Assembly (NCBI RefSeq): GCF_030908245.1
Contig: NZ_JAVFJJ010000003.1
Location: 1-64,000, forward strand
DNA: 64,000 nt
From: Sinomonas sp. ASV322
GTDB taxonomy: Bacteria > Actinomycetota > Actinomycetes > Actinomycetales > Micrococcaceae
Direction: 5' to 3'
Each line of letters begins with the position of its first letter. Within the stretch, counting starts at the first letter, position 1. The notes under the pieces were generated by a model. That model saw only the letters and a program-made list of their open reading frames with translations. It did not search any database and was not told the origin of the DNA. Below, piece after piece: positions 15,595-23,252 of this stretch. The position numbers and the translations under genes are program-made.

Positions 15595-16823
15595 GCGCAC
15601 AGCCGGAGGCGACCGACCCGAGCACACAGCCGGAGGCGCCAGGCACGGGTTCGGACTCGAAGTCGGCAGTCCATTTCGGGGCGGGCAACATCGGGCGCGG
15701 CTTCGTGGGGCTTCTCCTCCACGAAGCGGGCTACGATCTCGTCTTCGCCGACGTCGCGGCACCGCTCATCGACGCCCTGAAGGCCACGCCGTCGTACACC
15801 GTGCACGAGGTGGGGGAGGGCGGCCGGGACCACGTGGTGGATCGGTACGCCGCCGTCAACTCGGCCACGGACGAAGCCGAGCTCGTCGAGCGGATCGCCC
15901 GCGCCGACGTCGTGACGACGGCGGTGGGTCCGAACATCCTCAAGTTCGTGGCCCCTGTCATCGCCCGCGGCGTCGCGGCCCGGCCCGAGGCCGCCCCGCG
16001 CCTCGCCGTCATGGCGTGCGAGAACGCGATCAACGCGACGGACCTCCTTGAGACGGAGGTCCGTGCGGCAGCCCGTGCCGAGGGAACCTCGGACGCGGAC
16101 GTCGATGCGAAGGCGCTCTTCGCCAACACGGCCGTGGACCGGATCGTCCCGGCCCAGGCGCCGGGCGGCGGCCTCGACGTCCGTGTCGAGCCCTACTTCG
16201 AATGGGCCATCGAACGCGGTCCGTTCGGCGGCGAGGCCCCGGAGATCCCCGGTGTCACGTGGGTCGAATCCCTCGGGCCATACATCGAGCGGAAGCTCTT
16301 CACGGTCAACACGGGCCATGCCTCCGCAGCGTACTTCGGGCGTGGCGCGGGGAAGGAGAAGATCGCCGACGCGATCGCGGACCCCGAGATCCGGGCCAAG
16401 GTCGAGGCGGTGCTCGCGGAGACGAAGGCGCTCCTTGTCGCGAAGTACGGCTTCTCGCCTGAGGACCAGGAGTCCTACATCCGCAAGATCCTCGGCCGTT
16501 TCGCGAACGCCGAGCTGCCGGACACCGTGGATCGCGTGGGCCGTGCGCCCCTGCGCAAGCTGAGCCGCCACGAGCGCTTCGTGGGCCCCGCGGCGGAGCT
16601 CGCCGAGCGGGGCCTCGCGGCGGACGCGCTGCTCGAGGCGATGGGTGCGGCCCTTCGCTTCGACGCAGCCGACGACGACGAAGCCCAGCGTCTCCAGGCC
16701 ACCCTCGCCGGGGATGGCGCGGACGCCGCCGTCGCCGAGGAGCTCACGGGGCTCGAACCGGGGCACCCGCTGTACGGCGCCGTCGTCGGCCTTGTCGCGG
16801 ACGCGCGGCAGGGGCGCGGCTGA
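15591..16823 (+). CDS. mtlD: Mannitol-1-phosphate 5-dehydrogenase
   Basis: 410 aa. It oxidises mannitol 1-phosphate to fructose 6-phosphate with NAD. The Rossmann motif VHFGAGNIGRGFVGLLLHEAG is near residues 23-43. The polyol dehydrogenase core follows: MACENAINATDLL, ALFANTAVDRIVP, LFTVNTGHASAAYFG with the catalytic-region His, and SYIRKILGRFANAELPD. The GTG start overlaps the mtlA stop by 4 bp. A ~20-residue acidic N-terminal extension precedes the Rossmann fold. The gene ends the operon just before a very strong hairpin. Confidence 0.95.
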   Translation: MSAQPEATDPSTQPEAPGTGSDSKSAVHFGAGNIGRGFVGLLLHEAGYDLVFADVAAPLIDALKATPSYTVHEVGEGGRDHVVDRYAAVNSATDEAELVERIARADVVTTAVGPNILKFVAPVIARGVAARPEAAPRLAVMACENAINATDLLETEVRAAARAEGTSDADVDAKALFANTAVDRIVPAQAPGGGLDVRVEPYFEWAIERGPFGGEAPEIPGVTWVESLGPYIERKLFTVNTGHASAAYFGRGAGKEKIADAIADPEIRAKVEAVLAETKALLVAKYGFSPEDQESYIRKILGRFANAELPDTVDRVGRAPLRKLSRHERFVGPAAELAERGLAADALLEAMGAALRFDAADDDEAQRLQATLAGDGADAAVAEELTGLEPGHPLYGAVVGLVADARQGRG

Positions 16824-16828
16824 CGTCA

Positions 16829-16885
16829 CCGTTCAAGGGTCAGCTCCCGTGGGTGTCCCACCCACGGGAGCTGACCCTTGAACGC
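16829..16885. terminator. Long perfect hairpin between convergent mtlD and sugar dehydrogenase genes
   Basis: A 23-bp perfect inverted repeat (16831-16853 and 16861-16883) with two more base pairs inside gives a 25-bp stem and a 3-nt loop. The arm contains GGGTCAGCTCCCGTGGG. It lies exactly between two converging stop codons, so it should end transcription from both sides despite having no T-tract. Confidence 0.75.
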
Positions 16886-16887
16886 GA

Positions 16888-18144
16888 TCAGAGCTCGACG
16901 CGCAGGATCCGCGATCCGGCGTCCGCGTTCGTCGCGAGCCACAGCTCGTTCCGCCCGGGCACCGCGACCGCGTCCCGCAGCCGCCCATATTCGTTCCGGA
17001 AGTGCTCGGTCGCGCCGGGAAGGCTTCCGCTCCCATCGGGAACGTATCCGGGGCCCGGGAGGGGAAAGCGCCAGAGCCGCTGCCCTCGGAGGCACGCGAC
17101 GTACGCGACATCGCCGACGACCACGAGTCCGCTCGGCGACGCGTTCGCCGTCGAGGGCCACACGAAGGCAGCCGGGACGCTCGAGCCGCTGCGGGCCCCG
17201 CCCGTCACGGCCGGCCACCCGTAGTCGCCGCCTGCCACGATGAGGTTGAGCTCGTCGTTCCTCTCGGGGCCGAATTCGCTCGCCCAGAGGCGCCCCCGCG
17301 AATCCCACGCGAGCCCTTGGACGTTGCGATGTCCCCACGTGTAGACGCGGGTTCCGTGCGGATTCCCGGGCGCGGGCGAACCGTCCGGCGTGACCCTCAG
17401 GATCTTCCCGCCGAGGCTCCCGAGATCGGGGCTCAGGGTCCGCGTGTTCGCGTCGCCCGTGCCGATGTAGAGGAGGCCGTCGGGGCCGAACCGGAGCCGC
17501 CCGCCGTTGTGGACCACAGCTGCCGGAATCCCGTCGACGATGATGCGCTCGCCGCCCAGCGACGTGCCGTCCCACGTGAGCGTCACGACGCGGTTCGCAC
17601 CCGCGGCCGTGTAATAGGCGTAGAGAAGGCCGTCCTTCGCGAACGTCGGAGAGACCTCGAGGCCGAGCAGGCCGCCTTCGCGCGTACCCTTTCGCGCGGT
17701 GACTTTCCCCGCTTCTCGCGGGGCACCGCCGTCGCCCGCGAGGCGGAGGATGCGGCCGGTGTCCCGTTCGGACACGAACGCCATGCCGTCGGGGGCGAAG
17801 GCGATCGACCACGGGGTGCGGAGGCCTTCCGCGATGGTTCCCGTCACCCGGGGAGCGGACGACGGCGCCGCGCCTCCCGCCCCCGTGCCACCTGACGCCG
17901 TGCCGCCTGACGCCGTGCTTCCTGCCGCGGTGCCACCTGACGCCGCGCTTCCTGACGATCCTCCCGACGACGACGGCGCGGGTCCGCTCGAGCGTGTCGG
18001 GCCCGGAGCGGGCGACGGTGTGCAGGCGGCGAGCCCTCCAGCCGCGGCGAGCCCTCCAGCCGCACCGAGCCCTCCAGCCGCTCTGAGCACGGCGGCCGCG
18101 CTCAGCCTGAGCGCGGCCCGGCGGGTCATCGGAGGCAATGGCAT
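16888..18144 (-). CDS. Secreted PQQ-dependent sugar (glucose/sorbosone) dehydrogenase family protein
   Basis: 418 aa with a twin-arginine motif ([19 protein letters not shown]) and a lipobox-like LAAC about 40 residues in, so probably an exported lipoprotein. After a Ser/Gly/Thr-rich linker (about 45-98) of repeated TASGG-type units comes the GSDH beta-propeller: GLRTPWSIAFAPDGMAFVSE, GLLGLEVSPTFAKDGLLYAYY, VVHNGGRLRFGPDGLLYIGTGDA, VYTWGHRNVQGLAWDSRGRLW, EFGPERNDELNLIVAGGDYGWP. HNGGRL and GHRN carry the catalytic/PQQ-contact residues known for this family. It likely oxidises aldoses outside the cell if PQQ is available; no PQQ biosynthesis cluster is in the window. Confidence 0.85.
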   Translation of the reverse strand: MPLPPMTRRAALRLSAAAVLRAAGGLGAAGGLAAAGGLAACTPSPAPGPTRSSGPAPSSSGGSSGSAASGGTAAGSTASGGTASGGTGAGGAAPSSAPRVTGTIAEGLRTPWSIAFAPDGMAFVSERDTGRILRLAGDGGAPREAGKVTARKGTREGGLLGLEVSPTFAKDGLLYAYYTAAGANRVVTLTWDGTSLGGERIIVDGIPAAVVHNGGRLRFGPDGLLYIGTGDANTRTLSPDLGSLGGKILRVTPDGSPAPGNPHGTRVYTWGHRNVQGLAWDSRGRLWASEFGPERNDELNLIVAGGDYGWPAVTGGARSGSSVPAAFVWPSTANASPSGLVVVGDVAYVACLRGQRLWRFPLPGPGYVPDGSGSLPGATEHFRNEYGRLRDAVAVPGRNELWLATNADAGSRILRVEL

Positions 18145-18206
18145 ACTGCCACCCTGTCAGGCAGCCAGCCCGCAGGACAAGACGCCGCACAGGGTGCGAG
18201 GGCATA

Positions 18207-18240
18207 GAAAAACCTGCATCGCGCCATTGAGATGCAGGTC
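18207..18240 (-). terminator. Rho-independent terminator, minus strand
   Basis: A 9-bp perfect stem (ACCTGCATC at 18212-18220, complement at 18231-18239) with a 10-nt loop is followed on the minus strand by a short T-run. It is the second of two terminator-like structures downstream of the phosphoesterase gene and also shields the sugar dehydrogenase gene from readthrough. The rest of 18145-18420 shows no gene. Confidence 0.65.
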
Positions 18241-18343
18241 ACACAAGAAAGTGTAGGTGCTCGGGGCTGCGAGAGTTCGCGTTGTGACCAAAACGTTGCC
18301 GGAACGTTGCCTATCGCTCACGGACTGTCGCCTAGCACGGCGA

Positions 18344-18406
18344 TGCCCCGGGTTTCGGACTCCTGCCCCGCGCCGAAGCACGCGGCGAAACCCGAAACCC
18401 GGGGCA
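18344..18406 (-). terminator. Nested hairpin after the phosphoesterase gene
   Basis: A 15-bp perfect outer stem (TGCCCCGGGTTTCGG at 18344-18358, complement at 18392-18406) encloses a smaller CGCCG stem. It lies 15 bp beyond the stop of the minus-strand phosphoesterase gene, so it is a likely terminator. Confidence 0.6.
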
Positions 18407-18420
18407 CTCATGAACCCTCG

Positions 18421-20136
18421 CTACCGGCAGGAACCGCCCTCGCCGAGGTGCTGGCCGTCGTTGCCCGAGCAGTACGCGGCCTGGACGACCGAGCCGTTGG
18501 CGGGGTCGAGGATCAGGCCGTCGTGGCGCACGTGGGTGAAATCGAACATGTTCCCCAGCGAGCCGGCAAGGGCGTCGAACGAGCCGTCGCCGAGGCGGCC
18601 GACGCCCCAGTTGTCCTCGATGAAGCGCAGGATCGAGGACTGCTGCGTGAAGGTGTGGTCCACGAAATTGCGCTTCGCGAACGGGGAGACCACGAGCAGC
18701 GGGAGGCGCGGGCCGGGGCCGCAGCGGTCCTGGTAGCCGCCGAGGATGGGCGTGCCGGCCGTCGCGGCGTTGAGGCAGATCGACGCGTCTTCCTTCGGAT
18801 CGTTGGACGCGTTCAGGATCTTGTGGGCGACGTGGTCGTACCAGCCGTCCGAGTCGTCGTACGCGAGGACGATCGCCGTCGAATCCCAGTTCTTCGACTT
18901 CTGGATCGCGTTGATCTCGTTGACCACGAACGTCTGCTCGTCGATCGGGTCGGAGTATGAGGCGTGCCCGTCCTGGTAGTTCGGCGCCTTGAGGAACGAG
19001 ACGGCCGGCATGTTGTCCGTGTCGAGGACCTTGGTGAAGTCCGTCAGGTCGTACTGGTGGTTCGCCTGCCCGGTGTGGCCGATCTCGGCCTCGCTGGCCG
19101 GCGGCAGGTGATGCGGGTTCGACGTCGACTTGTAGTACTGGAACGGCTGATGATGCGGGTTGTAGTCCGTGCGGGACCCCCCGACGATGTTCTTGTGCGC
19201 CGTCGTGCACTGCGCGTAGTCGACGCCGTTGATCTTCTTGGTGCCGTTCGGCGTGAAGCCGCCCTCGAACCAGCCCCACGAGACATTCTTCTCGTTGAGG
19301 AGGTCGCCGACGTTCTTGCCCTGCATTGCCGCGAGCTTGTACGGCTTGCCGTTGTGGCTGTTGTTCGAGCAGTCGTCGAAGGCCGGGTCGGGGTCCTCCG
19401 TGACCGTGCCCACGCCCTGGGCGTTCGGGGACTTGACCGTGAAGTCGTCCGGCGTCGCGGTCTGCTGGCCCGTGAACGGGTCCACGCTGATGACGCCGTG
19501 GGTCTGGCCCGCCACGAGGTTGAGCGCGCCCGGCGTGGACGGGCCGAACTCATCGCCGAAGCTGTTGTCGCTCATCGCGAAGTGCTGCGCGTAGTTCCAG
19601 AGGCCCGTGACGGTGTTGCCGTCGTAGTAGCCCATCGTGAGGCCCTTGGTCTGATACCGCGGGTCGCCCGGCTTGCCGCACACGTCCGTGCTCGTGAACT
19701 CCACGAACTTGTCCATGAGCCCGTTGTCGAAGGCCTGCTGCTCGGGCTTGTAGTCGTGGTCCTGGTCGCACGTGACGGCCTGGCCCGGCGTGAGGCGCAT
19801 CGGCTGGACCGAGTTCGGGTTGTTCGGCGCGAGCAGGTCCGCGTTCGCGAGCGTGTCGATGTCCTTGGGCGTGTTGTGCGCGGCCGTGAAGGACGACGCC
19901 GGGGCGCCCGTTCCCTGGACCGTCTCGCCTGAGGTGTTGGCGGCCTTGGGGTAGGTCGCGAAGTAATGGTCGAACGAGACGTTCTCGCCGAAGATGACGA
20001 CGACGTGCTTGATCGGCGTGGTGGTGGTGGCGGGTGAAGCCTGGGCAGGCAATGCGGCGGTGATGGCTCCGCCGGCAGCAACAACGAGCCCGAGAGCGCT
20101 CGTCGCGGCCGCTGCGCGGACGCTGAACTTCGGCAT
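18421..20136 (-). CDS. Secreted phospholipase C / acid phosphatase-like phosphoesterase
   Basis: 571 aa. A Sec signal peptide (MPKFSVRAAAATSALGL...) ends near LPAQA-SPA. The mature part is the PF04185 phosphoesterase fold of bacterial non-haemolytic phospholipase C and AcpA-type acid phosphatases: IKHVVVIFGENVSFDHYFATYP, MSDNSFGDEFGPSTPGALNLV, STAIVLAYDDSDGWYDHV, and RCGPGPRLPLLVVSPFAKRNFVDHT. The ATG at 20136 follows AGAAGGA, so this start is preferred to the upstream in-frame codon. The gene stands alone with its own promoter region (20137-20307) and strong terminators, and may scavenge phosphate. Substrate is uncertain. Confidence 0.85.
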   Translation of the reverse strand: MPKFSVRAAAATSALGLVVAAGGAITAALPAQASPATTTTPIKHVVVIFGENVSFDHYFATYPKAANTSGETVQGTGAPASSFTAAHNTPKDIDTLANADLLAPNNPNSVQPMRLTPGQAVTCDQDHDYKPEQQAFDNGLMDKFVEFTSTDVCGKPGDPRYQTKGLTMGYYDGNTVTGLWNYAQHFAMSDNSFGDEFGPSTPGALNLVAGQTHGVISVDPFTGQQTATPDDFTVKSPNAQGVGTVTEDPDPAFDDCSNNSHNGKPYKLAAMQGKNVGDLLNEKNVSWGWFEGGFTPNGTKKINGVDYAQCTTAHKNIVGGSRTDYNPHHQPFQYYKSTSNPHHLPPASEAEIGHTGQANHQYDLTDFTKVLDTDNMPAVSFLKAPNYQDGHASYSDPIDEQTFVVNEINAIQKSKNWDSTAIVLAYDDSDGWYDHVAHKILNASNDPKEDASICLNAATAGTPILGGYQDRCGPGPRLPLLVVSPFAKRNFVDHTFTQQSSILRFIEDNWGVGRLGDGSFDALAGSLGNMFDFTHVRHDGLILDPANGSVVQAAYCSGNDGQHLGEGGSCR

Positions 20137-20307
20137 CTGGTAGTCCTTCTCGAGAGAGCGGTCATACTCGTCCCCCGCCAAGACCCTAGACCCGCCGGTT
20201 ATCCCCGAAGGAGGGGGAGGCGATCAATTCAGCAAGAGTTCATTCTTGAACATGCCCGCCTCGCGGAGCCAGCCCCGGCGCCTCCCTCGCGGAGCCCGCC
20301 CCCGGCG

Positions 20308-20949
20308 TCAGTCCGCTCGCAGCCCATCGAAGAGGACCGCGACCACGTCGTCCGCGAGTTTCGCCGGGGTGAGGGAGCCTCCGGGCCGGTACCACTCGAC
20401 GATCGAGTTGATCGTGCCGAACAGGAGGCGCGAGACGGTGCGCGGGTCGATGTCGCTCCGCACCGTTCCCTCCTCGCGGGCCTCCTCGATGAGCTCCGCG
20501 ACCTTGCGGTCGAAGCCGCGTCGGCGCTCCATGGCCTTCCGCTCGGTCTCGGTATTGCCGCGCAGCCGGAGGAGGAGCGTCACGAACGGGAGCCGTTCGG
20601 TGAGGACCCGAACCGTTGAGCGGACGACGAACTCGAGCCGCTGCTCGGCGGTTCCGTGCTGTGTCTCGGGCGACTCCCACACGGATTCGAGCCCGCCGAG
20701 GGCCTGCTCGAGCGCGAGGGAGAGCAGGTCCTCCTTCGAGGGCACGTGGTGGTAGATCGCGGACTTCGAGATGCCGAGGTTCTCGGCGAGGATCCCCATG
20801 GACGTCGCGTCATAGCCGTGCCGGTTGAACACCTCGGCGGCGACGTTCAGCACCGACTGCTGATCGTAGCCGGGCCGGCCGCGCCGTCCGGTGGGCGCTG
20901 GCCCTGTGGGGCCGGGTCCGGGTGTCTCAGTTGCGGCGGCGGATGGCAT
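20308..20949 (-). CDS. paaR: TetR-family regulator, probable PaaR of phenylacetate catabolism
   Basis: 213 aa. The N-terminal TetR domain reads QQSVLNVAAEVFNRHGYDATSMGILAENLGISKSAIYHHVPSKEDLL (about residues 28-77, quoted here by its key helices: MGILAENLGIS and KSAIYHHV). The C-terminal domain is typical of TetR regulators of acyl-CoA metabolism (RGFDRKVAELIEEAREEG, RTVSRLLFGTINSIVEWY). It is the last gene of the minus-strand group paaI-paaK-tetR. Near-palindromic sites before paaI and paaA (23044-23065, 31926-31947) are its likely targets. Actinobacterial PaaR proteins are released from DNA by phenylacetyl-CoA. Assignment rests on family and context. Confidence 0.78.
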   Translation of the reverse strand: MPSAAATETPGPGPTGPAPTGRRGRPGYDQQSVLNVAAEVFNRHGYDATSMGILAENLGISKSAIYHHVPSKEDLLSLALEQALGGLESVWESPETQHGTAEQRLEFVVRSTVRVLTERLPFVTLLLRLRGNTETERKAMERRRGFDRKVAELIEEAREEGTVRSDIDPRTVSRLLFGTINSIVEWYRPGGSLTPAKLADDVVAVLFDGLRAD

Positions 20950-21017
20950 GGGTTCAAGTCTATTCGGGTGGGTGGGTGGGTCTGGCTAGGCGCGGGTTTG
21001 GCTGGGCGCGGGTTCGG

Positions 21018-22361
21018 CTAGGCCTTGGTGCGCAGGTCGTAGATGCGGCGCAGCTTGCCGTTCGAGCGCTCAAGCGAGCCGGGTTCGACGACGTCGATGC
21101 GGCACGACGATCCGATGTGGATCTTGATCTGCTGGCGCAGGGCCGCGCCCGCGGCGGTGCGCTGCTCCGCCGTCGTGCCCTCTCGGGGCTCGATCTTGAC
21201 GGTGAGCTCGTCCATCCGGTGCGGGCGGGTGATCTCGAGCTGGAAATGCGGGCTCAGCTCGGGGATGCGGAGCGCGATCTCCTCGATCTGGGACGGAAAC
21301 AGGTTGACGCCGCGCAGGATGATCATGTCGTCGCTGCGGCCCGAGATGCGGCCCATGCGGCGATGGCCGGGGCGCGCCGTGCCGGGGTGCAGGGCCGTGA
21401 GGTCCTTCGTGCGGTAGCGGATGATCGGGAGGGCCTGCTTCGTGAGCGACGTGAACACGAGCTCGCCGGTCTGGCCGTCCTCCATCGCGGTGCCCAGGTC
21501 GAAGGGATCGACGATTTCCGGGCGGAAGTGGTCCTCCCAGATGTGGCTCCCGTCCTGCGTCTCGACCGACTCGCCGGCCACGCCGGGGCCCATGACCTCG
21601 GAGAGGCCGTAGATGTCGCACGCCTTGATGTCGAACATCTCCTCGAGCTCGTGGCGCATCTCCTGCGTCCACGGCTCGGCGCCGAGCACCGCGTACTTGA
21701 GCGATGTGGCTCGGGGGTCGAGGCCCTTGTGCATCATGGCGTCGCCGATGGTCAGGAGGTACGTCGGCGTGCAGAGGATCGCGTCCGGCGCGAAGTCGCC
21801 GATGAGCTGGATCTGCTTCTCGGTCTGGCCGCCTGACATCGGGATGACCGTCGCGCCGAGCTTCTCCGCGCCCGCATGGGCGCCGAGTCCGCCCGTGAAG
21901 AGCCCGTAGCCGTATGCGTTGTGCACCTTCATACCGGGGCGGACGCCCGAGGCCCGGAGGCAGCGGGCGACGAGCGTGGCCCAGTTGTCGAGGTCCTGCT
22001 TCGTGTAGCCGACGACGGTCGGGCGGCCCGTCGTGCCGGAGCTCGCGTGGATGCGGGCCACTTGGTCCATCGGGACGGCGAACATGCCGAACGGGTACTC
22101 CTGGCGGAGGTCCTCCTTCGTGGTGAAGGGGAACTTCACGAGGTCGGAGAGCTCCTTGATGTCGCTCGGGTGCACGCCGGCCTCGTCGAACTTTCGCGTG
22201 TAGAGGGGGACGCGGTTGTACGCGTACTGGAGCGTTTCCCGGAGGCGGGCGAGCTGGAGGTGTTCGATCTGGTCCCGCGACATGGTCTCCTCAACGTCGA
22301 GGACGGCGGGTCCGAAGGGCGAGGCTCCAGGGGCGGGGTGGGCGGGGGCGGAAGCGGTCAC
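21018..22361 (-). CDS. paaK: Phenylacetate-CoA ligase
   Basis: 447 aa. Activates phenylacetate to phenylacetyl-CoA with ATP, the entry step of the aerobic pathway completed by paaABCDE at 32-36 kb. Motifs of the adenylate-forming PaaK family are clear: ASSGTTGRPTVVGYTKQDLD (P-loop), NAYGYGLFTGGLGAHAGAE, PMSGGQTEKQIQLI, GAEPWTQEMRHELEE, DIYGLSEVMGPGVAGE, and C-terminal GRSDDMIILRGVNLFPSQIE and RSNGKLRRIYDLR. It lies between paaI upstream and the TetR gene downstream. Confidence 0.95.
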   Translation of the reverse strand: MTASAPAHPAPGASPFGPAVLDVEETMSRDQIEHLQLARLRETLQYAYNRVPLYTRKFDEAGVHPSDIKELSDLVKFPFTTKEDLRQEYPFGMFAVPMDQVARIHASSGTTGRPTVVGYTKQDLDNWATLVARCLRASGVRPGMKVHNAYGYGLFTGGLGAHAGAEKLGATVIPMSGGQTEKQIQLIGDFAPDAILCTPTYLLTIGDAMMHKGLDPRATSLKYAVLGAEPWTQEMRHELEEMFDIKACDIYGLSEVMGPGVAGESVETQDGSHIWEDHFRPEIVDPFDLGTAMEDGQTGELVFTSLTKQALPIIRYRTKDLTALHPGTARPGHRRMGRISGRSDDMIILRGVNLFPSQIEEIALRIPELSPHFQLEITRPHRMDELTVKIEPREGTTAEQRTAAGAALRQQIKIHIGSSCRIDVVEPGSLERSNGKLRRIYDLRTKA

Positions 22362-22433
22362 GGTGTCTCTCTTGGGTCGTGGATCTTGAGTCTTGGGGGC
22401 GTGAGGGCGGGAGAGGGGAGGGAGGCTCGTTGC

Positions 22434-23024
22434 TCAGCGCTTGGGGATGGTGCGGGAGCGCCCGCGGAACTCGGCGATGAGCCGCGGCGCGGGAGCGCCG
22501 GCTGGGGTCGCGCGGGCCGGGGACGCGCCGTCGCCCGATGCCGATGCCGATGCCGGTGGCGTCCCCTCCGGCCCGCTGTGCGGCGCGGCGGTGCTGTGCG
22601 GCGCGGCGGTGCTGTGCGGCGGGGCTGTGCTGTGCGGCGGAGCCGCGAAGACCTGGACGTCGTAGAGGCCGCTGCGCCCGGTCTGGGCGCGGCGTTCGGC
22701 GACGGCGGTGATGCGCTCGCCCACGTGGGCCGGGGCGAGGAAATTGACGTCGACGCCGGCAGCGACGGTGATCGTGTTGTCGTCGTCGTCAGGGGAGTGG
22801 GGGTTGCACGCGAGGGCGAACGCCGAGTCCGCGATGGCGAAGATCATCCCGCCGTGGGCGATCCCGAAGCCGTTGAGCATCTCGCGGCGGACGGTCGTGG
22901 CGACCGTTGCGCTGCCCTCTCCCAGCGCGAGGACCTCGAGGCCCATCCATTCGGTCGCGTAGTCGTCGGTCAGGATGGGGTGGGCGAGCCGAGAGAGCGT
23001 TTCCGGTTGAGCAGCGTCGCTCAT
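22434..23024 (-). CDS. paaI: PaaI-type hotdog thioesterase with a low-complexity insert
   Basis: 196 aa. The hotdog core is clear: MLNGFGIAHGGMIFAIADSA (with the catalytic-region Asn/Gly/His/Gly/Gly), ALACNPHS, VAAGVDVNFLAPAHVGERI and SGLYDVQVFA. PaaI hydrolyses stalled hydroxyphenylacetyl-CoA esters, protecting CoA pools. Before the last strand (LIAEFRGRSRTIPKR) there is a ~55-residue Pro/Ala/His/Ser-rich insert with repeated AAPHST units, encoded by a short tandem repeat around 22580-22645; ordinary PaaI proteins lack it. The ATG at 23024 follows GAGG. A near-palindromic site at 23044-23065 lies in the promoter. Confidence 0.85.
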   Translation of the reverse strand: MSDAAQPETLSRLAHPILTDDYATEWMGLEVLALGEGSATVATTVRREMLNGFGIAHGGMIFAIADSAFALACNPHSPDDDDNTITVAAGVDVNFLAPAHVGERITAVAERRAQTGRSGLYDVQVFAAPPHSTAPPHSTAAPHSTAAPHSGPEGTPPASASASGDGASPARATPAGAPAPRLIAEFRGRSRTIPKR

Positions 23025-23043
23025 AGAGATACCTCGCATTTCT

Positions 23044-23065
23044 TTACCGAATGTTCATTAGGTAA
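23044..23065. promoter_or_regulatory. Putative PaaR operator upstream of paaI
   Basis: Half-sites TTACCGAATG and CATTAGGTAA around a central TT form a 22-bp near-perfect palindrome (9 of 10 positions pair). It sits 20 bp upstream of the paaI start. A related sequence starting TTACCGA-N2-GTTC occurs in the paaA promoter. It is a good candidate operator for the TetR regulator encoded at the end of this operon. Confidence 0.68.
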
Positions 23066-23252
23066 TCCCATGCGCGCGGATGTGTCAAGGCACACAGCTG
23101 TCATCTGGCACCTCGGGGCGCAGTCGAGACCCCAGGCATGGCGGACCCCGCGAAGGCGCACACGCCCGCAAGGGCGCGCCTCGTCCGCAAGGGCGCGCCG
23201 GGCCCGCCGCGCTTTTGCGGCTAAGGCGCGCGCATGCGTTTCGCGTCCGGAT

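Noticed and set aside
13402-15762. 786-codon minus-strand frame opposite mtlA
   Set aside because: Composition is typical of an antisense shadow, and mtlA has all three PTS domains on the plus strand.
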